Position numbers and translations under genes: made by a program. This document shows positions 53,325 through 62,253 of a stretch of 64,000 nucleotides of DNA, piece after piece. The DNA comes from an uncultured Acidobacteriia bacterium (GTDB taxonomy: Bacteria; Acidobacteriota; Terriglobia; Bryobacterales; Bryobacteraceae): the NCBI GenBank assembly GCA_903851195.1, contig CAINNJ010000055.1, forward strand, positions 62,001 to 126,000, written 5' to 3'. The notes beneath the pieces are model-generated. The model was given only the letters and a program-made list of their open reading frames with translations, was not told the DNA's origin and did not search any database. Positions within the stretch are counted from its first letter, which is position 1. Each line of letters starts with the position of its first letter.

Positions 53325-54116
53325 TCACGACGCCTTCCGGATATCGGCCCGCGACCGCAGATTGTCCACATACTGGTGCAGCCGCTTCTGCTTCTTCTCG
53401 GCCAGCAGCATCTCCTCGATTTTGTCCTGCACCGCTTCCAGCCTGGCAATCGCCGGCGGCTTCCGCTCCAGCACCGTCGCGATATGGTAGCCGAACTCCG
53501 ACCGGAAAATCCCGCTCACCTGATTCGTCTCCAGCCGGAACGCGATCTCCTCGAAGGCGGATACCATGCTCCCGCGGCTGAAGAAGCCGATGTCGCCGCC
53601 CTTCCCCGGGCAGTCCGACAACTCATCGGCGACCTCGGCGAACGGCCGCCCTTTGGCCAGTTCGTCGCGCGCCCGCGTGATCGCCTCGAACGCGCTTTCT
53701 TCCGTGTTTTTCTCGTCCACGTTCCGGACGATATGCGCCGCGCGCACCTGCTCCGGCTCTTCGAACTGCTCTCGGTTCTTCAGATAAAATGCGACCACAT
53801 CCTTGTGCCGCGGCCGCGAAGCCGGACTCGTGATCTTCTGAATCAGCCGGTCCATCCGGAGCTGCATTTCCGCTTCCGGCGTGCAATCCTCGGGCTTTTC
53901 CAGAGGTTCGGGATCGCGCAACGCCGCCTGCCGCAGCAGCGCCGCCTCGATCAGATTCTCCTCCGCCCATTCATGGGCTCGCGTGCGCAGCGTGGCCGGA
54001 TCTTCCCCCTGCATCCGCTCCGCCATCAGTTTCAGAATGGCGGCGGCTTCGGCCTGAATCGCGGCTTCTTCTATGGCCTCGCCGTTGACGAGGATTGGGT
54101 GCAGGACAGGGGGCAT
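53325..54116 (-). CDS. Parvulin-type peptidylprolyl isomerase
   Basis: A 263-residue SurA/PpiC-like protein with a helical N-terminal chaperone part (AIQAEAAAILKLMAERMQGE) and one parvulin domain (VRAAHIVRNVDEKN, GRPFAEVADELSDCPGKGGD, GFFSRGSMVSAFEEIAF, FGYHIATVLERKP). There is no signal peptide, so it appears cytoplasmic, unlike SurA. It follows the multi-span membrane gene by 30 nt, perhaps in the same transcript as the cytochrome/NrfD module. Confidence 0.87.
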   Translation of the reverse strand: MPPVLHPILVNGEAIEEAAIQAEAAAILKLMAERMQGEDPATLRTRAHEWAEENLIEAALLRQAALRDPEPLEKPEDCTPEAEMQLRMDRLIQKITSPASRPRHKDVVAFYLKNREQFEEPEQVRAAHIVRNVDEKNTEESAFEAITRARDELAKGRPFAEVADELSDCPGKGGDIGFFSRGSMVSAFEEIAFRLETNQVSGIFRSEFGYHIATVLERKPPAIARLEAVQDKIEEMLLAEKKQKRLHQYVDNLRSRADIRKAS

Positions 54117-54146
54117 GATGGCGATTGTATCCCCCGTGCCAAAACT

Positions 54147-55757
54147 TCAGCGCCGGAAACGCGGCAGCACGATCAGCAAACCGCCATAGCAGACCAGGGA
54201 CACGGCCAGTGCGGCAGGACCGCTCTGCCGGAAATCCTGCAGCGCCAGTTTCAGCGCGCCCAGGGCCACTGCGGAATAACTGATCCACAGCAGTTCCGCG
54301 CGGCCGGTCCGCGCATGCAGGAAGCCCGCCGCAAGCGCCACCATGCAGGTCACCAGCGTGCGGGAACTCGCGAGGATTGCCGCGCCAGGCCTGCCCGAAA
54401 GAATCACCAGCGTGGCCACTGCCACCACAGCCAGCGCCGCCGGGACCGCTCTAAGCGGAGCACGTTCGTCTCCGCACAACGCATAAGCGGAGACGGCCGC
54501 CAGGGCGAACACCCACAACTCCGGCCCCGCGGGGATCAGTCGCGCCCCGGTGAACGCATCGGCGAACGCCCGCGGTAATCCGCTCGCCACGGCGGCTGCG
54601 GCCAGGTAAAGCGCACCGTGCAGCCGCAGCGTCGGGCGTGCGGCTCCGGCCAGCATGGCCACCACCGCAGCCGCGCTCCAGACGACACTCAACAGCGCAT
54701 CCGGCAGGATCAGAAAGGATGCCGTCAGTCCCAGCGCCAAGCCCCATCCCGCGAAGACCTGATGGTTGCGGGATCCCACACCGAAGCGCAGAAACGCCGT
54801 GAAGTAAGCCCCCGCGCCAGCCAGCGCACAGACCACACCGATCAAAGGCGCCGCTCCGCCCTGCGTCGTTTGCAGGATTCCGGCGATGGCAATAAAACAG
54901 GCCACTCCACACTGCAAAGTCCCGAACACGCCGGCGTCTTTTCGCAACGTCACCGTGCGCCAAACCAGACTTCCGGCGTAAATAACGGCAAGCATCGCGA
55001 ACAGACCTGCCGCCGCCATCGGACCCACGCCCTCGTAGCCCTCCGGAACCCCGCCCCGCCGGCTCGTCAGAAACAGCACCAGCCAGACCGCGAAATCGGC
55101 CGCCGCAGCCACCGGCCCCCGCAGCGCTTCCACCCGGATCTCCACCACCCGGATCTCCACCACGCAGGCAATCCCCAGCAGCGCCGCCGCGAAAGGCAAC
55201 AGGCTTCCGGTCCGGATCATCAGCGCCAGCGCCGTCAGCACCGCCGCGGACGTCGTGACATACGCGACAATCCCGTGATCGCGCCAGCACACCAGACCCG
55301 CGAACGCGACCAGCACCGCCGCGGTCGCCACCGGCGGCAGCACCTGAAAACTGACCGTCGCCTCCCACAACAACGGCGCCAGAATCAGCGCGGCGGTAAT
55401 CCCGTACGTCGCCGCGGCGATGCCCTGCTTCCCCCGGCTCCGCACGCCCAGCAGCAGCCACGTCGCCGCATAGAGAATTGCCGCCGTGACCACCAGCAGG
55501 CGCGGCACGCTGCCGCCTTCCGCCAGAGCCCGCAACAGGTAAGCCCCGGCCAGCCCCAGTACCGCGCGTCCCGCCACCGGCACAGGATTGGAGAGAGCCA
55601 GCCCCGTTCCTGCGAACGGCGCTTCCTGCAAGGGCATTACCGCGGCCATGGGGACTTGGACAGTGTGGTGCTCCAGCGCCTCCACCCGCCGTTCCAGTTC
55701 GTGGATTTCGTCGAGCAGTTGCCCGATATCTACCGGTTCACCCTCATGTGGTTTCAT
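54147..55757 (-). CDS. Multi-span membrane protein, unknown function
   Basis: A 536-residue protein with a short cytoplasmic N-terminal coiled coil (IGQLLDEIHELERRVEALEH) and roughly 14 hydrophobic segments, rich in Ala/Leu/Val. The plan (coiled coil then many short helices) resembles DUF2339-type membrane proteins, but I cannot assign the family firmly. Its start overlaps the nrfD-like gene by 14 nt, tying it to the redox module. A short direct repeat (RVVEIRV) is encoded near 55135. Confidence 0.65.
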   Translation of the reverse strand: MKPHEGEPVDIGQLLDEIHELERRVEALEHHTVQVPMAAVMPLQEAPFAGTGLALSNPVPVAGRAVLGLAGAYLLRALAEGGSVPRLLVVTAAILYAATWLLLGVRSRGKQGIAAATYGITAALILAPLLWEATVSFQVLPPVATAAVLVAFAGLVCWRDHGIVAYVTTSAAVLTALALMIRTGSLLPFAAALLGIACVVEIRVVEIRVEALRGPVAAAADFAVWLVLFLTSRRGGVPEGYEGVGPMAAAGLFAMLAVIYAGSLVWRTVTLRKDAGVFGTLQCGVACFIAIAGILQTTQGGAAPLIGVVCALAGAGAYFTAFLRFGVGSRNHQVFAGWGLALGLTASFLILPDALLSVVWSAAAVVAMLAGAARPTLRLHGALYLAAAAVASGLPRAFADAFTGARLIPAGPELWVFALAAVSAYALCGDERAPLRAVPAALAVVAVATLVILSGRPGAAILASSRTLVTCMVALAAGFLHARTGRAELLWISYSAVALGALKLALQDFRQSGPAALAVSLVCYGGLLIVLPRFRR

Positions 55758-56895
55758 GTTGTTGCCACGGTGGCAGCAGCTTCGCCAGCACGTAGAGAAT
55801 GCCGAGCGGCATCAGCGTCAGCACAATCGCCGTCCCCAGCCCCTCGCGTGAACCGAGCTGCAGTTTATAAGTTGTGTACCCCAACAGACTCTTCGAGAAC
55901 AGTTGTCCGCCAATTACCACGTTCCAGCGCATCGCGAAGATGCCCACCAGCGTCAGACATCCCGCAATCGCGTAGATCCGCTTCCGCACGGGCACCGCCA
56001 GCTTCACCACCTGCGTCACGCCCAGCAGCAGGATCGGCGTCAGCGTGCCCAGCAGAATCTGCACAATCACGTGCGGAATCCACAGGCTCGTGTGCACCAT
56101 GAAATCGAGGCTCCGGAACGATTCGTCGGCTTCATAAATACGATGGATCAGATCCAGCATCTCCAGACTGAAATCCACGATGAAGATGTAAAACAGATAC
56201 GTCGCGATCGCGTCCACGCACTCCACGCTGACCGCGAAGCCCCGCAGTTTCGTGAGCGCCATATACAGCAGCATCACCGCCGCAATACCCGACACCATCG
56301 CCGAAAAGATAAACACCACCGGCATCAGCGGGCTGCTCCACCATGGGTTCGCCTTAATCGACCCGAAAATGAAGCCCACATAGCCGTGCAGCAGGAAAGC
56401 CGACGGGATGCCGATGATCGTAATCACCCAGCCCACCCGCTCGTCGATATGCAGCGCGCGCTCGGAAATATTATCCGAACCGAGCGTCATGATCTTATAG
56501 ATCACGCGCAGGAATCCCGTGCTCGATCGCGACAGCAGCACGATGTCCCGCCGGTAATCGAGCCAGATCTCCAGCACCAGCACCACCATCAGGTACCAGA
56601 GATAAACGAAGCCGAACATCGCCATCGCCGACGACCGGTGCGGCGTCAGATACATCTCGAGCGAGCGCTCCGGATGCCCCAGATGCAGTTGCAGCGGCAG
56701 CGGCGCAACCAGCAGGAACGACAGCGCCGTCAGCAGCGCCAGCCGGTACGTCGGCTTCACCGCTTCCACGCGGAAGACACGCTCGAGCGACGCCAGAATA
56801 AACGCGCCCGCCACCAGGCCCGTCAGGAACGGATAGAGCACGATCAGGATGCTCCACTGCAGGTCGATCTCGTTCGGATAAATGAAATTGTGCAT
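55744..56895 (-). CDS. NrfD/PsrC-like membrane quinone-interacting subunit
   Basis: A 383-residue integral protein with about nine membrane helices of the NrfD/polysulfide reductase family: WSILIVLYPFLTGLVAGAFI, LPLQLHLGHPERSLEMYL, NPWWSSPLMPVVFIFSAMVS and RWNVVIGGQLFSKSL. Such proteins exchange electrons with the quinone pool. It comes 9 nt after the Fe-S subunit and is part of a cytochrome c/Fe-S/NrfD operon. Confidence 0.87.
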   Translation of the reverse strand: MHNFIYPNEIDLQWSILIVLYPFLTGLVAGAFILASLERVFRVEAVKPTYRLALLTALSFLLVAPLPLQLHLGHPERSLEMYLTPHRSSAMAMFGFVYLWYLMVVLVLEIWLDYRRDIVLLSRSSTGFLRVIYKIMTLGSDNISERALHIDERVGWVITIIGIPSAFLLHGYVGFIFGSIKANPWWSSPLMPVVFIFSAMVSGIAAVMLLYMALTKLRGFAVSVECVDAIATYLFYIFIVDFSLEMLDLIHRIYEADESFRSLDFMVHTSLWIPHVIVQILLGTLTPILLLGVTQVVKLAVPVRKRIYAIAGCLTLVGIFAMRWNVVIGGQLFSKSLLGYTTYKLQLGSREGLGTAIVLTLMPLGILYVLAKLLPPWQQHETT

Positions 56896-56904
56896 ACCGG
56901 CTCC

Positions 56905-57645
56905 TTAACGGACCGCCCCGTCGAGATTGGCGTAGAAAGCCTTCGCGCCCGTCGCCATCTGCGGCTTCAGCACCTGCACGCTGTGCTTCTTCATGAACTC
57001 GTGGATCGGGTCATTGGGGTTCTTCAGATCCGCCAGCATGCGCGACGACGTGGGGCACGCCTCGCAGCACGCCGTCGTCAGGCCCTTCGTGATGCGGTGA
57101 TAACAGAGCGTGCACTTCTGCGCCACGTTCTTTTCCGGATGGATGAACCGGCAGCCGTACGGACACGCCTGGATGCAATAGCGGCAGCCGAGACAGTACT
57201 TCTCATCCACCAGCACCACGCCGTCCGGAGTCGTGAACGTGGCGCCCACCGGGCAAACCTGCGTGCACGGGGAATCCGCGCAGTGGTTGCACAGCTTGGG
57301 CACGAAGAACTCTTTCACGCTGGCCGGAAGCGTCCCGGGCCGGGCGGGGAAGCCGTCCCGGCCGCCGTTGGGCGAATCGACGATCGGCTCTTCCATGTGC
57401 TGGTCGTCCACCTGGTAGCGCTCCACCCACGTCCGGAAGAAGCCTTCCGGAACGTTGTTCTCCGCCGCGCAGGCCCGCACGCAGTTGCCGCAGCCGATGC
57501 ACTTATCCACGTCGATCAGCATGGCCCACCAGTGATCGGCAACCTTGTAATTCGGCGACGCTTCCGGAGCGCCGGCCAGAACGCTTTCCCACGCCACGGC
57601 GGCCGCGCCCGTGAGCGTAATGAAGAAGCGGCGGTTCATGTTCAT
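56905..57645 (-). CDS. Four-cluster ferredoxin-like electron transfer subunit (NrfC/DmsB type)
   Basis: A Tat-exported protein (MNMNRRFFITLTGAAAVAWE) with four cysteine groups: CIGCGNCVRAC, CNHCADSPCTQVCP, CLGCRYCIQACPYGC and CTLCYHRI...CCEACP. These can bind four [4Fe-4S] clusters, as in NrfC/DmsB/PsrB. It would link the tetraheme cytochrome to the NrfD membrane subunit. The start overlaps the cytochrome stop in ATGA. Confidence 0.9.
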   Translation of the reverse strand: MNMNRRFFITLTGAAAVAWESVLAGAPEASPNYKVADHWWAMLIDVDKCIGCGNCVRACAAENNVPEGFFRTWVERYQVDDQHMEEPIVDSPNGGRDGFPARPGTLPASVKEFFVPKLCNHCADSPCTQVCPVGATFTTPDGVVLVDEKYCLGCRYCIQACPYGCRFIHPEKNVAQKCTLCYHRITKGLTTACCEACPTSSRMLADLKNPNDPIHEFMKKHSVQVLKPQMATGAKAFYANLDGAVR

Positions 57646-58124
57646 TTCTTATCTCCGATGTGCGGGCTGTGCGGCGTATGGCACGTATTGCACGGCAGGC
57701 CCTGCGAGTGTTCGGCGCTCACCACGGCCGGAAACCACTTCGGCTTCGCGGTGTTGGCTTCATGACAACGCGCGCACAACACGGCGGTATCCGGCAGCGC
57801 GGGCTTGATGGATGACGGATCTTCCGCGTGTTTCCCCTGCGGACCGTGACAGGCTTCGCAGTTCACGCCCGCATGCTTACCGGCCTTCTTGATCTCCAGC
57901 ACATCCGCATGACACGTCTCGCAGGTCTCATGCCCCGCGTGGATCACGGGCAGTGCCGCGATCTCTGTAATGGAATCCGCGCGATAGTGGCCGTATTGGC
58001 CGAAACTCTTCGGGACGAACCAGGCACGAAAACAAAGGAAGAGCGTAATCCCCAGCAGAAAGACGCCCGCCACCCGAACCAGGTGCTCCGCGTCTTTGAA
58101 TCTGTTCATAGACGGCAGAACCAT
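57642..58124 (-). CDS. Membrane-anchored tetraheme cytochrome c
   Basis: One N-terminal membrane anchor (VRVAGVFLLGITLFLCFRAW) is followed by four CXXCH heme sites: CETCH, CEACH, CARCH and CNTCH. Additional histidines (HAGHETC, KHAGVNC, EHSQGLPC) can act as distal ligands. It is the first gene of the operon with the Fe-S and NrfD subunits, like NrfB-NrfC-NrfD or related quinol-linked modules. ATG 58109 (MNRFKDAEHL) is an alternative start. Confidence 0.87.
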   Translation of the reverse strand: MVLPSMNRFKDAEHLVRVAGVFLLGITLFLCFRAWFVPKSFGQYGHYRADSITEIAALPVIHAGHETCETCHADVLEIKKAGKHAGVNCEACHGPQGKHAEDPSSIKPALPDTAVLCARCHEANTAKPKWFPAVVSAEHSQGLPCNTCHTPHSPHIGDKK

Positions 58125-58225
58125 TGCATTCGCGCGGCCATGCGCGGCAAGGCCGTGTTTTCAGGTGTTTCGGTGAGCTGGAAGGTGTTTGCCGCTTAAC
58201 CCCCGGCGCGGTATGCCGAACCGGT

Positions 58226-58241
58226 TGCGCCAAATGGCGCA
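58226..58241 (-). terminator. Short hairpin after the FAD oxidoreductase gene
   Basis: TGCGCCA-AA-TGGCGCA is a 7-bp perfect inverted repeat 17 nt after the FAD oxidoreductase stop and about 100 bp before the cytochrome start. It has no T-run, and its tiny loop suits an operator as well as a terminator. The rest of the 133-bp gap shows nothing recognisable. Confidence 0.3.
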
Positions 58242-58257
58242 GCGCACGAACCCGGCT

Positions 58258-59850
58258 CTATTTCGCCTTACGCGCCAGTCCGAGCGCCGTGGCCTGCGGG
58301 GATGGCACGTACTCCATCACCACGCCCTGCGCCCGAAGCTTCGCCGTCAGCGCTGCCGTATCGATCTGCTGCACGGACGTCTTCCCCTCGATCGCCATCT
58401 TCGCGGCCACCCCCGCGGCCTGTCCGAGGATCATGTACTGCGGCTCCATCCGCACCGACGAGTACGCCACATGGCTCGCCGAAAATGCCACCGGCACCAG
58501 CAGATTCGTCGCCTCCGCGCGCCGCGGCAGCAGAATCCGATAAGGGATCTGGTACGGCTTCACCGCCACCTGCATATCGCCCTCGTTTCGCACGAAGCCA
58601 TCCGCCGCCAGCACTCTCTGCACGTTGTGCGAATCGCTGTTGTACGAGCCCATGCCGATCGGATCCGGCTTCGTCAGTTCGGTCTGCAGGTCCTGCTGAA
58701 TCATCACGTACTCGCCCACCATGCGCCGGTCCTCGCGAATATAAAGCTGACGCGGCCAGTGATCCGAGTCCGTGAACTCCTGCGCGCACAGTCCCCACGT
58801 GTTCATCTCCGCGCGCAGGGACGCCGGCAACTGCGGATCGTTCGCCAGAAAGTAGAACAGCCCGGCCGTGTACTGCTTATGCTCCTGCCAGATGCGGTCG
58901 CGCTCCGCATAAGAGGCATTCGGATACGTCCAGCTCGCCCCGATGTAATCCGTCGAAAACGCTCCGTTGTTATTGATATCCGTAGTGCCGTTCGGAAGAT
59001 GTCCGATGGAAAGCAGCGTCGCCAGCGCCGGAACTTTGCCCTCGGCCTTCGTGCGCGCGGCGACCAGACGCGCCAGCAGTTCATAACGCCGCGGATCGTA
59101 CTTGTCCGGTTTCGCGAAAGGCACGCGGTCCGCCGCCTGCGTGAAACACATGCGGAAGTTGTACGCCTGCACGGCCTTATCCGCCGAGCCCGCCGGCGGC
59201 AGTTTCGCGCCGCTGATTTCCGGCAGCCCCGCGCCCGGAATATCCACCAGAAACTGATGGAACGGCGTGCGCTCCCGGACGCCGGCCAGCGGCTCGCCAT
59301 ACTGCGCGCTCGCTTCCCGCCCATAAGTCCACGTGACGCCCGCCTGCGCCATCAGATCGCCCTCATACGTGGCGTCCATGAACACCGCCGCCGTGAACCG
59401 GTCGCCGGCCTCGGTATCGAGCGAGACCACGCGCGTGCCTTCCTTCGCGACGCCGTCTTTTTCCCGCAACCGGGCCCTCTCGAACACCGTCACGCCCGCG
59501 CCCCGCAGCATCTCCCGGAAGATCTGTTCGGCAACGTGCGGCTCGTGATACCAGGAAATGTCGTTCGAGAACTGGCTCACCTGGTAATAGCGGCCCACGC
59601 GGTAATAAAACTCCAGAGCATAGCCGCCAATGACCTGTTTATTGCCGAAATCCGTATAGCCGAGCCCGCTCGATACCATCCCGCCCAAATGGCTGGTCGG
59701 CTCGAGTAAAGCGGTCCTGAGTCCTTCCCGCGCGGCGGAAACCGCTGCCACCACCCCGCCCGCCGTGCCGCCGTAAACGACCACATCGAAAGGCTTCGTG
59801 GCGGCGCCGGCCGTCAGCGCCGCGCAAAAGAACACCAGGACCGCGCGCAT
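58258..59850 (-). CDS. Secreted FAD-dependent oxidoreductase
   Basis: A signal peptide (MRAVLVFFCAALTAGAA) is followed by an FAD-binding motif FDVVVYGGTAGGVVAAVSAA and EPTSHLGGMVSSGLGYTDFG, then FMDATYEGDLMAQAGVTWTY. The closing ILGQAAGVAAKMAIEG is a second FAD contact. This is the FAD_oxidored family common in Planctomycetes and Acidobacteria, often annotated near xanthan or polysaccharide use. The true substrate is unknown. It is 1 nt from the next upstream gene. Confidence 0.82.
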   Translation of the reverse strand: MRAVLVFFCAALTAGAATKPFDVVVYGGTAGGVVAAVSAAREGLRTALLEPTSHLGGMVSSGLGYTDFGNKQVIGGYALEFYYRVGRYYQVSQFSNDISWYHEPHVAEQIFREMLRGAGVTVFERARLREKDGVAKEGTRVVSLDTEAGDRFTAAVFMDATYEGDLMAQAGVTWTYGREASAQYGEPLAGVRERTPFHQFLVDIPGAGLPEISGAKLPPAGSADKAVQAYNFRMCFTQAADRVPFAKPDKYDPRRYELLARLVAARTKAEGKVPALATLLSIGHLPNGTTDINNNGAFSTDYIGASWTYPNASYAERDRIWQEHKQYTAGLFYFLANDPQLPASLRAEMNTWGLCAQEFTDSDHWPRQLYIREDRRMVGEYVMIQQDLQTELTKPDPIGMGSYNSDSHNVQRVLAADGFVRNEGDMQVAVKPYQIPYRILLPRRAEATNLLVPVAFSASHVAYSSVRMEPQYMILGQAAGVAAKMAIEGKTSVQQIDTAALTAKLRAQGVVMEYVPSPQATALGLARKAK

Positions 59851-59851
59851 C

Positions 59852-61108
59852 TTAAACCGAGTACACTCTGCCGCGATGCAGCCCCAGCAGGATCTGCACC
59901 AGCCGGTGCCCGATCAGCTCATGCAGCGTCAGCAGTTCTTTGTTCGCCGCGAAGATCTCGTCCGGATTGTCGCTGCTCACCCCGGAACCGGCCTTCAGAG
60001 CGTCCGTCGCCTGCTTCATGATGCTGTCTTCCATCACCTCGCCGGCCATCTCCCACAACGTGATGAAGCGATCCACCGCCGTCGGGAAGCTCACTTTGAA
60101 CACCCCGAAATTGCTCGTGGTGCGTGGCGGCTTGTAGTCAAGGTTGAACGGGCCGTTGAAGCCATGGCTCCGCAGCAGCACCAGAACATTCAGCCAGTCG
60201 AGCGGATTCACCAGACCCACCGCGATATCCACGTCGTGCTTCAGCCGGTAGCCGTCGTTGATGTCGAAGTGCCACAGCTTGCCGGACGTCAGCGCGCGCG
60301 CCAGCGCCGCCCGCGGAGCCCCGCCCCACATCAGTTCGTGCAGATACTCGGGATTCAGCCCGACCATCTCCGGATGCGTGAGCATCCCGGAACTGATCCA
60401 GCCCAGCATCGCGTCGCTCGTCGGCAGCAGGATCTCAGCCTGTGGTTCGAACGGCTTCGCCTCCATGCAGTGCTTCAGCGTCGGCCGGCCATACTTCGCC
60501 GCGACCTTGATATCGTGTTCGCAGGCCGCGTTGAGCGATTCCGCGTACCACTTCAGAGTCTGCGTCTCTTCCACCGCCCCCTGAATCTGATAGCCAAGCG
60601 AGCCGGGCCAGTAAACCGCGAATTCCGCGCCCAGTTCATGACCGATTTCCACCGTGTTGCAGACGCGCCACGCCGCATACTTCCGGATCTCGGGCGATTC
60701 CGCCGCCGGACTCGCGGCGAAGACGGCGTGATGGAACGTCTCCGTCGTGACCATCGAGCAACGCATGCCCGCTTCGGCCAGCGACGCTTTAATCCGGGCG
60801 ACAATCTCATGCTGCCCGTCTTTGCCCAGCGCCTGCGCCGGAATCACGTCCGTGTCGTGAGTGGCCCAGCAGGGAATACCGATTTTCCCGTACTCGCGAA
60901 TCACTTCCTCGAAGGTGACCGGCGTCCGCGTGGGAGCGTGGAACAGCGCGTGGCCTTCGTAAGCGCCGGCCCACTGCGGACCGGAAATGTAATACTTGCG
61001 GCGAGTCTCGGGCGAGTAAGCGCCGCCACATGCGTCTGTGAGGCGCGAGACGAGAGATTGCTGTTGATCGGGTGGGACTGGAGGCATCTTGAGTGAGGAT
61101 ATCAGCAT
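59852..61108 (-). CDS. Xylose isomerase-like TIM-barrel protein
   Basis: The fold and motifs fit class I (Actinoplanes-type) xylose isomerases: WATHDTDVIPAQALGKDG with the catalytic histidine, MVTTETFHHAVFAASPA, CMEAKPFEPQAEILLPT with metal-binding glutamate, GLNPEYLHELM, WHFDINDGYRL and FNLDYKPPRT. It converts aldoses to ketoses with a divalent metal in known members. ATG 61108 has GGGGTG nearby; ATG 61087 is possible. A longer frame to 61174 would overlap the divergent gene. Confidence 0.8.
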   Translation of the reverse strand: MLISSLKMPPVPPDQQQSLVSRLTDACGGAYSPETRRKYYISGPQWAGAYEGHALFHAPTRTPVTFEEVIREYGKIGIPCWATHDTDVIPAQALGKDGQHEIVARIKASLAEAGMRCSMVTTETFHHAVFAASPAAESPEIRKYAAWRVCNTVEIGHELGAEFAVYWPGSLGYQIQGAVEETQTLKWYAESLNAACEHDIKVAAKYGRPTLKHCMEAKPFEPQAEILLPTSDAMLGWISSGMLTHPEMVGLNPEYLHELMWGGAPRAALARALTSGKLWHFDINDGYRLKHDVDIAVGLVNPLDWLNVLVLLRSHGFNGPFNLDYKPPRTTSNFGVFKVSFPTAVDRFITLWEMAGEVMEDSIMKQATDALKAGSGVSSDNPDEIFAANKELLTLHELIGHRLVQILLGLHRGRVYSV

Positions 61109-61161
61109 CGCCTCACCCCGAACGGACCCACATCGCTGGCATGCAATGTTAGACTGACTGA

Positions 61162-62253
61162 TTGTCTGGAGCATATTCGCTCGCGCGGGCCGGACACTGG
61201 TTTCTCCACTCCGGCATTCAGAATCCGACTGGTGGCGTCGCCCGTTTCTACCGCGCGGACCTTCAAAAAAACAAGCCGGTTTCCACCGAAATCACCGGGT
61301 ACACGGCCAGCGCGCTCGTCTTTCTCCACCACGTAACGGGAAATGAAGAGGTTCTCGACCGCGCCCGGCTGACCGCGGCGTTTCTCTGCGACCACGCCTG
61401 GGACCACGGCCTGCAAACGTTCCCCTTCGAACATCCCTCGCCCTCCGGCGTCAGCGAGCACCACAGCTACTTCTTCGATTGCGGCATCATCGTGCGCGGT
61501 CTCGTCTCGGTCTGGCGCGTCACCCGCGAAGATCGCTTTCTCGACATGGCCGTGGCCGCCTCGCGCGGCATGATTGCCGACTTCCACTCCGGCTCCGACT
61601 TTCATCCGATCCTCGAACTGCCGGCGAAAAACGCCCTTGCGCGGTCCGACCAGTGGTCGCGCATGCCGGGCTGTTACCAGACCAAGTCCGCTTTGGCCTG
61701 GTGGGAAGTGGCGGAGATCACCGGTGAAGCCGCGCTGCGCGACGCCTATCTGGAAATGCTGGACCAGGCGCTGCAAAGCTATCGCGACTTCCTGCCCGGC
61801 GCCGCGGACCGCCTGCGCGTGATGGACCGCCTGCACGCTTACAGTTATTTTCTGGAAGCCATGTATCCCATGCTCCACCGCGCCGAATGCGTGGACGCCT
61901 ACCGTTTCACGCTCGATGCGGTCAGCCGCTATCTCCGCGACATCGCGCCCGATTTCGCGCGGAGCGACGTGTACGCGCAACTGCTGCGCGCGCGTGTTTA
62001 CGGGGCTAAAGTGGTTCCGGTGAATCTTCCCGCCGCGCGCGAAGAAGCAATCGCGCTGGCGGGATTCCAGGCGCACACCGACGACCCTCGCACCGATGGC
62101 GGCTTTCTCTTCGGACGCCTCCACGGGTCACTCGTGCCGCACGCGAATCCTGTCTCCACGGCATTCGCGATACAGGCCCTCGAAGCGTGGCGCGCGTTCG
62201 AAGAAACAACGGAAGCCGGAGTTGAAGATCCGTGCCGGCTGCCTCCCATTTGA
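61162..62253 (+). CDS. (Alpha/alpha)-barrel glycosidase-like protein
   Basis: A 363-residue all-helical protein with repeated paired helices, e.g. TEITGYTASALVFLHHVTGN, SEHHSYFFDCGIIVRGLVSV, MPGCYQTKSALAWWEVAEIT and RLHAYSYFLEAMYPML. This suggests an (alpha/alpha)6 toroid as in six-hairpin glycosidases, but I cannot see the catalytic acids of a named family. The start is TTG 61162. Its stop overlaps the glycosyltransferase start in TTGA, so it may serve in glycan assembly. Confidence 0.68.
   Translation: MSGAYSLARAGHWFLHSGIQNPTGGVARFYRADLQKNKPVSTEITGYTASALVFLHHVTGNEEVLDRARLTAAFLCDHAWDHGLQTFPFEHPSPSGVSEHHSYFFDCGIIVRGLVSVWRVTREDRFLDMAVAASRGMIADFHSGSDFHPILELPAKNALARSDQWSRMPGCYQTKSALAWWEVAEITGEAALRDAYLEMLDQALQSYRDFLPGAADRLRVMDRLHAYSYFLEAMYPMLHRAECVDAYRFTLDAVSRYLRDIAPDFARSDVYAQLLRARVYGAKVVPVNLPAAREEAIALAGFQAHTDDPRTDGGFLFGRLHGSLVPHANPVSTAFAIQALEAWRAFEETTEAGVEDPCRLPPI

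Noticed and set aside
55125-55165. Short direct repeat (CACCCGGATCTCCAC)
   Set aside because: It is a local in-frame duplication of a few codons in a membrane protein gene. A similar one occurs near 62780, and neither shows mobile-element or attachment-site features.
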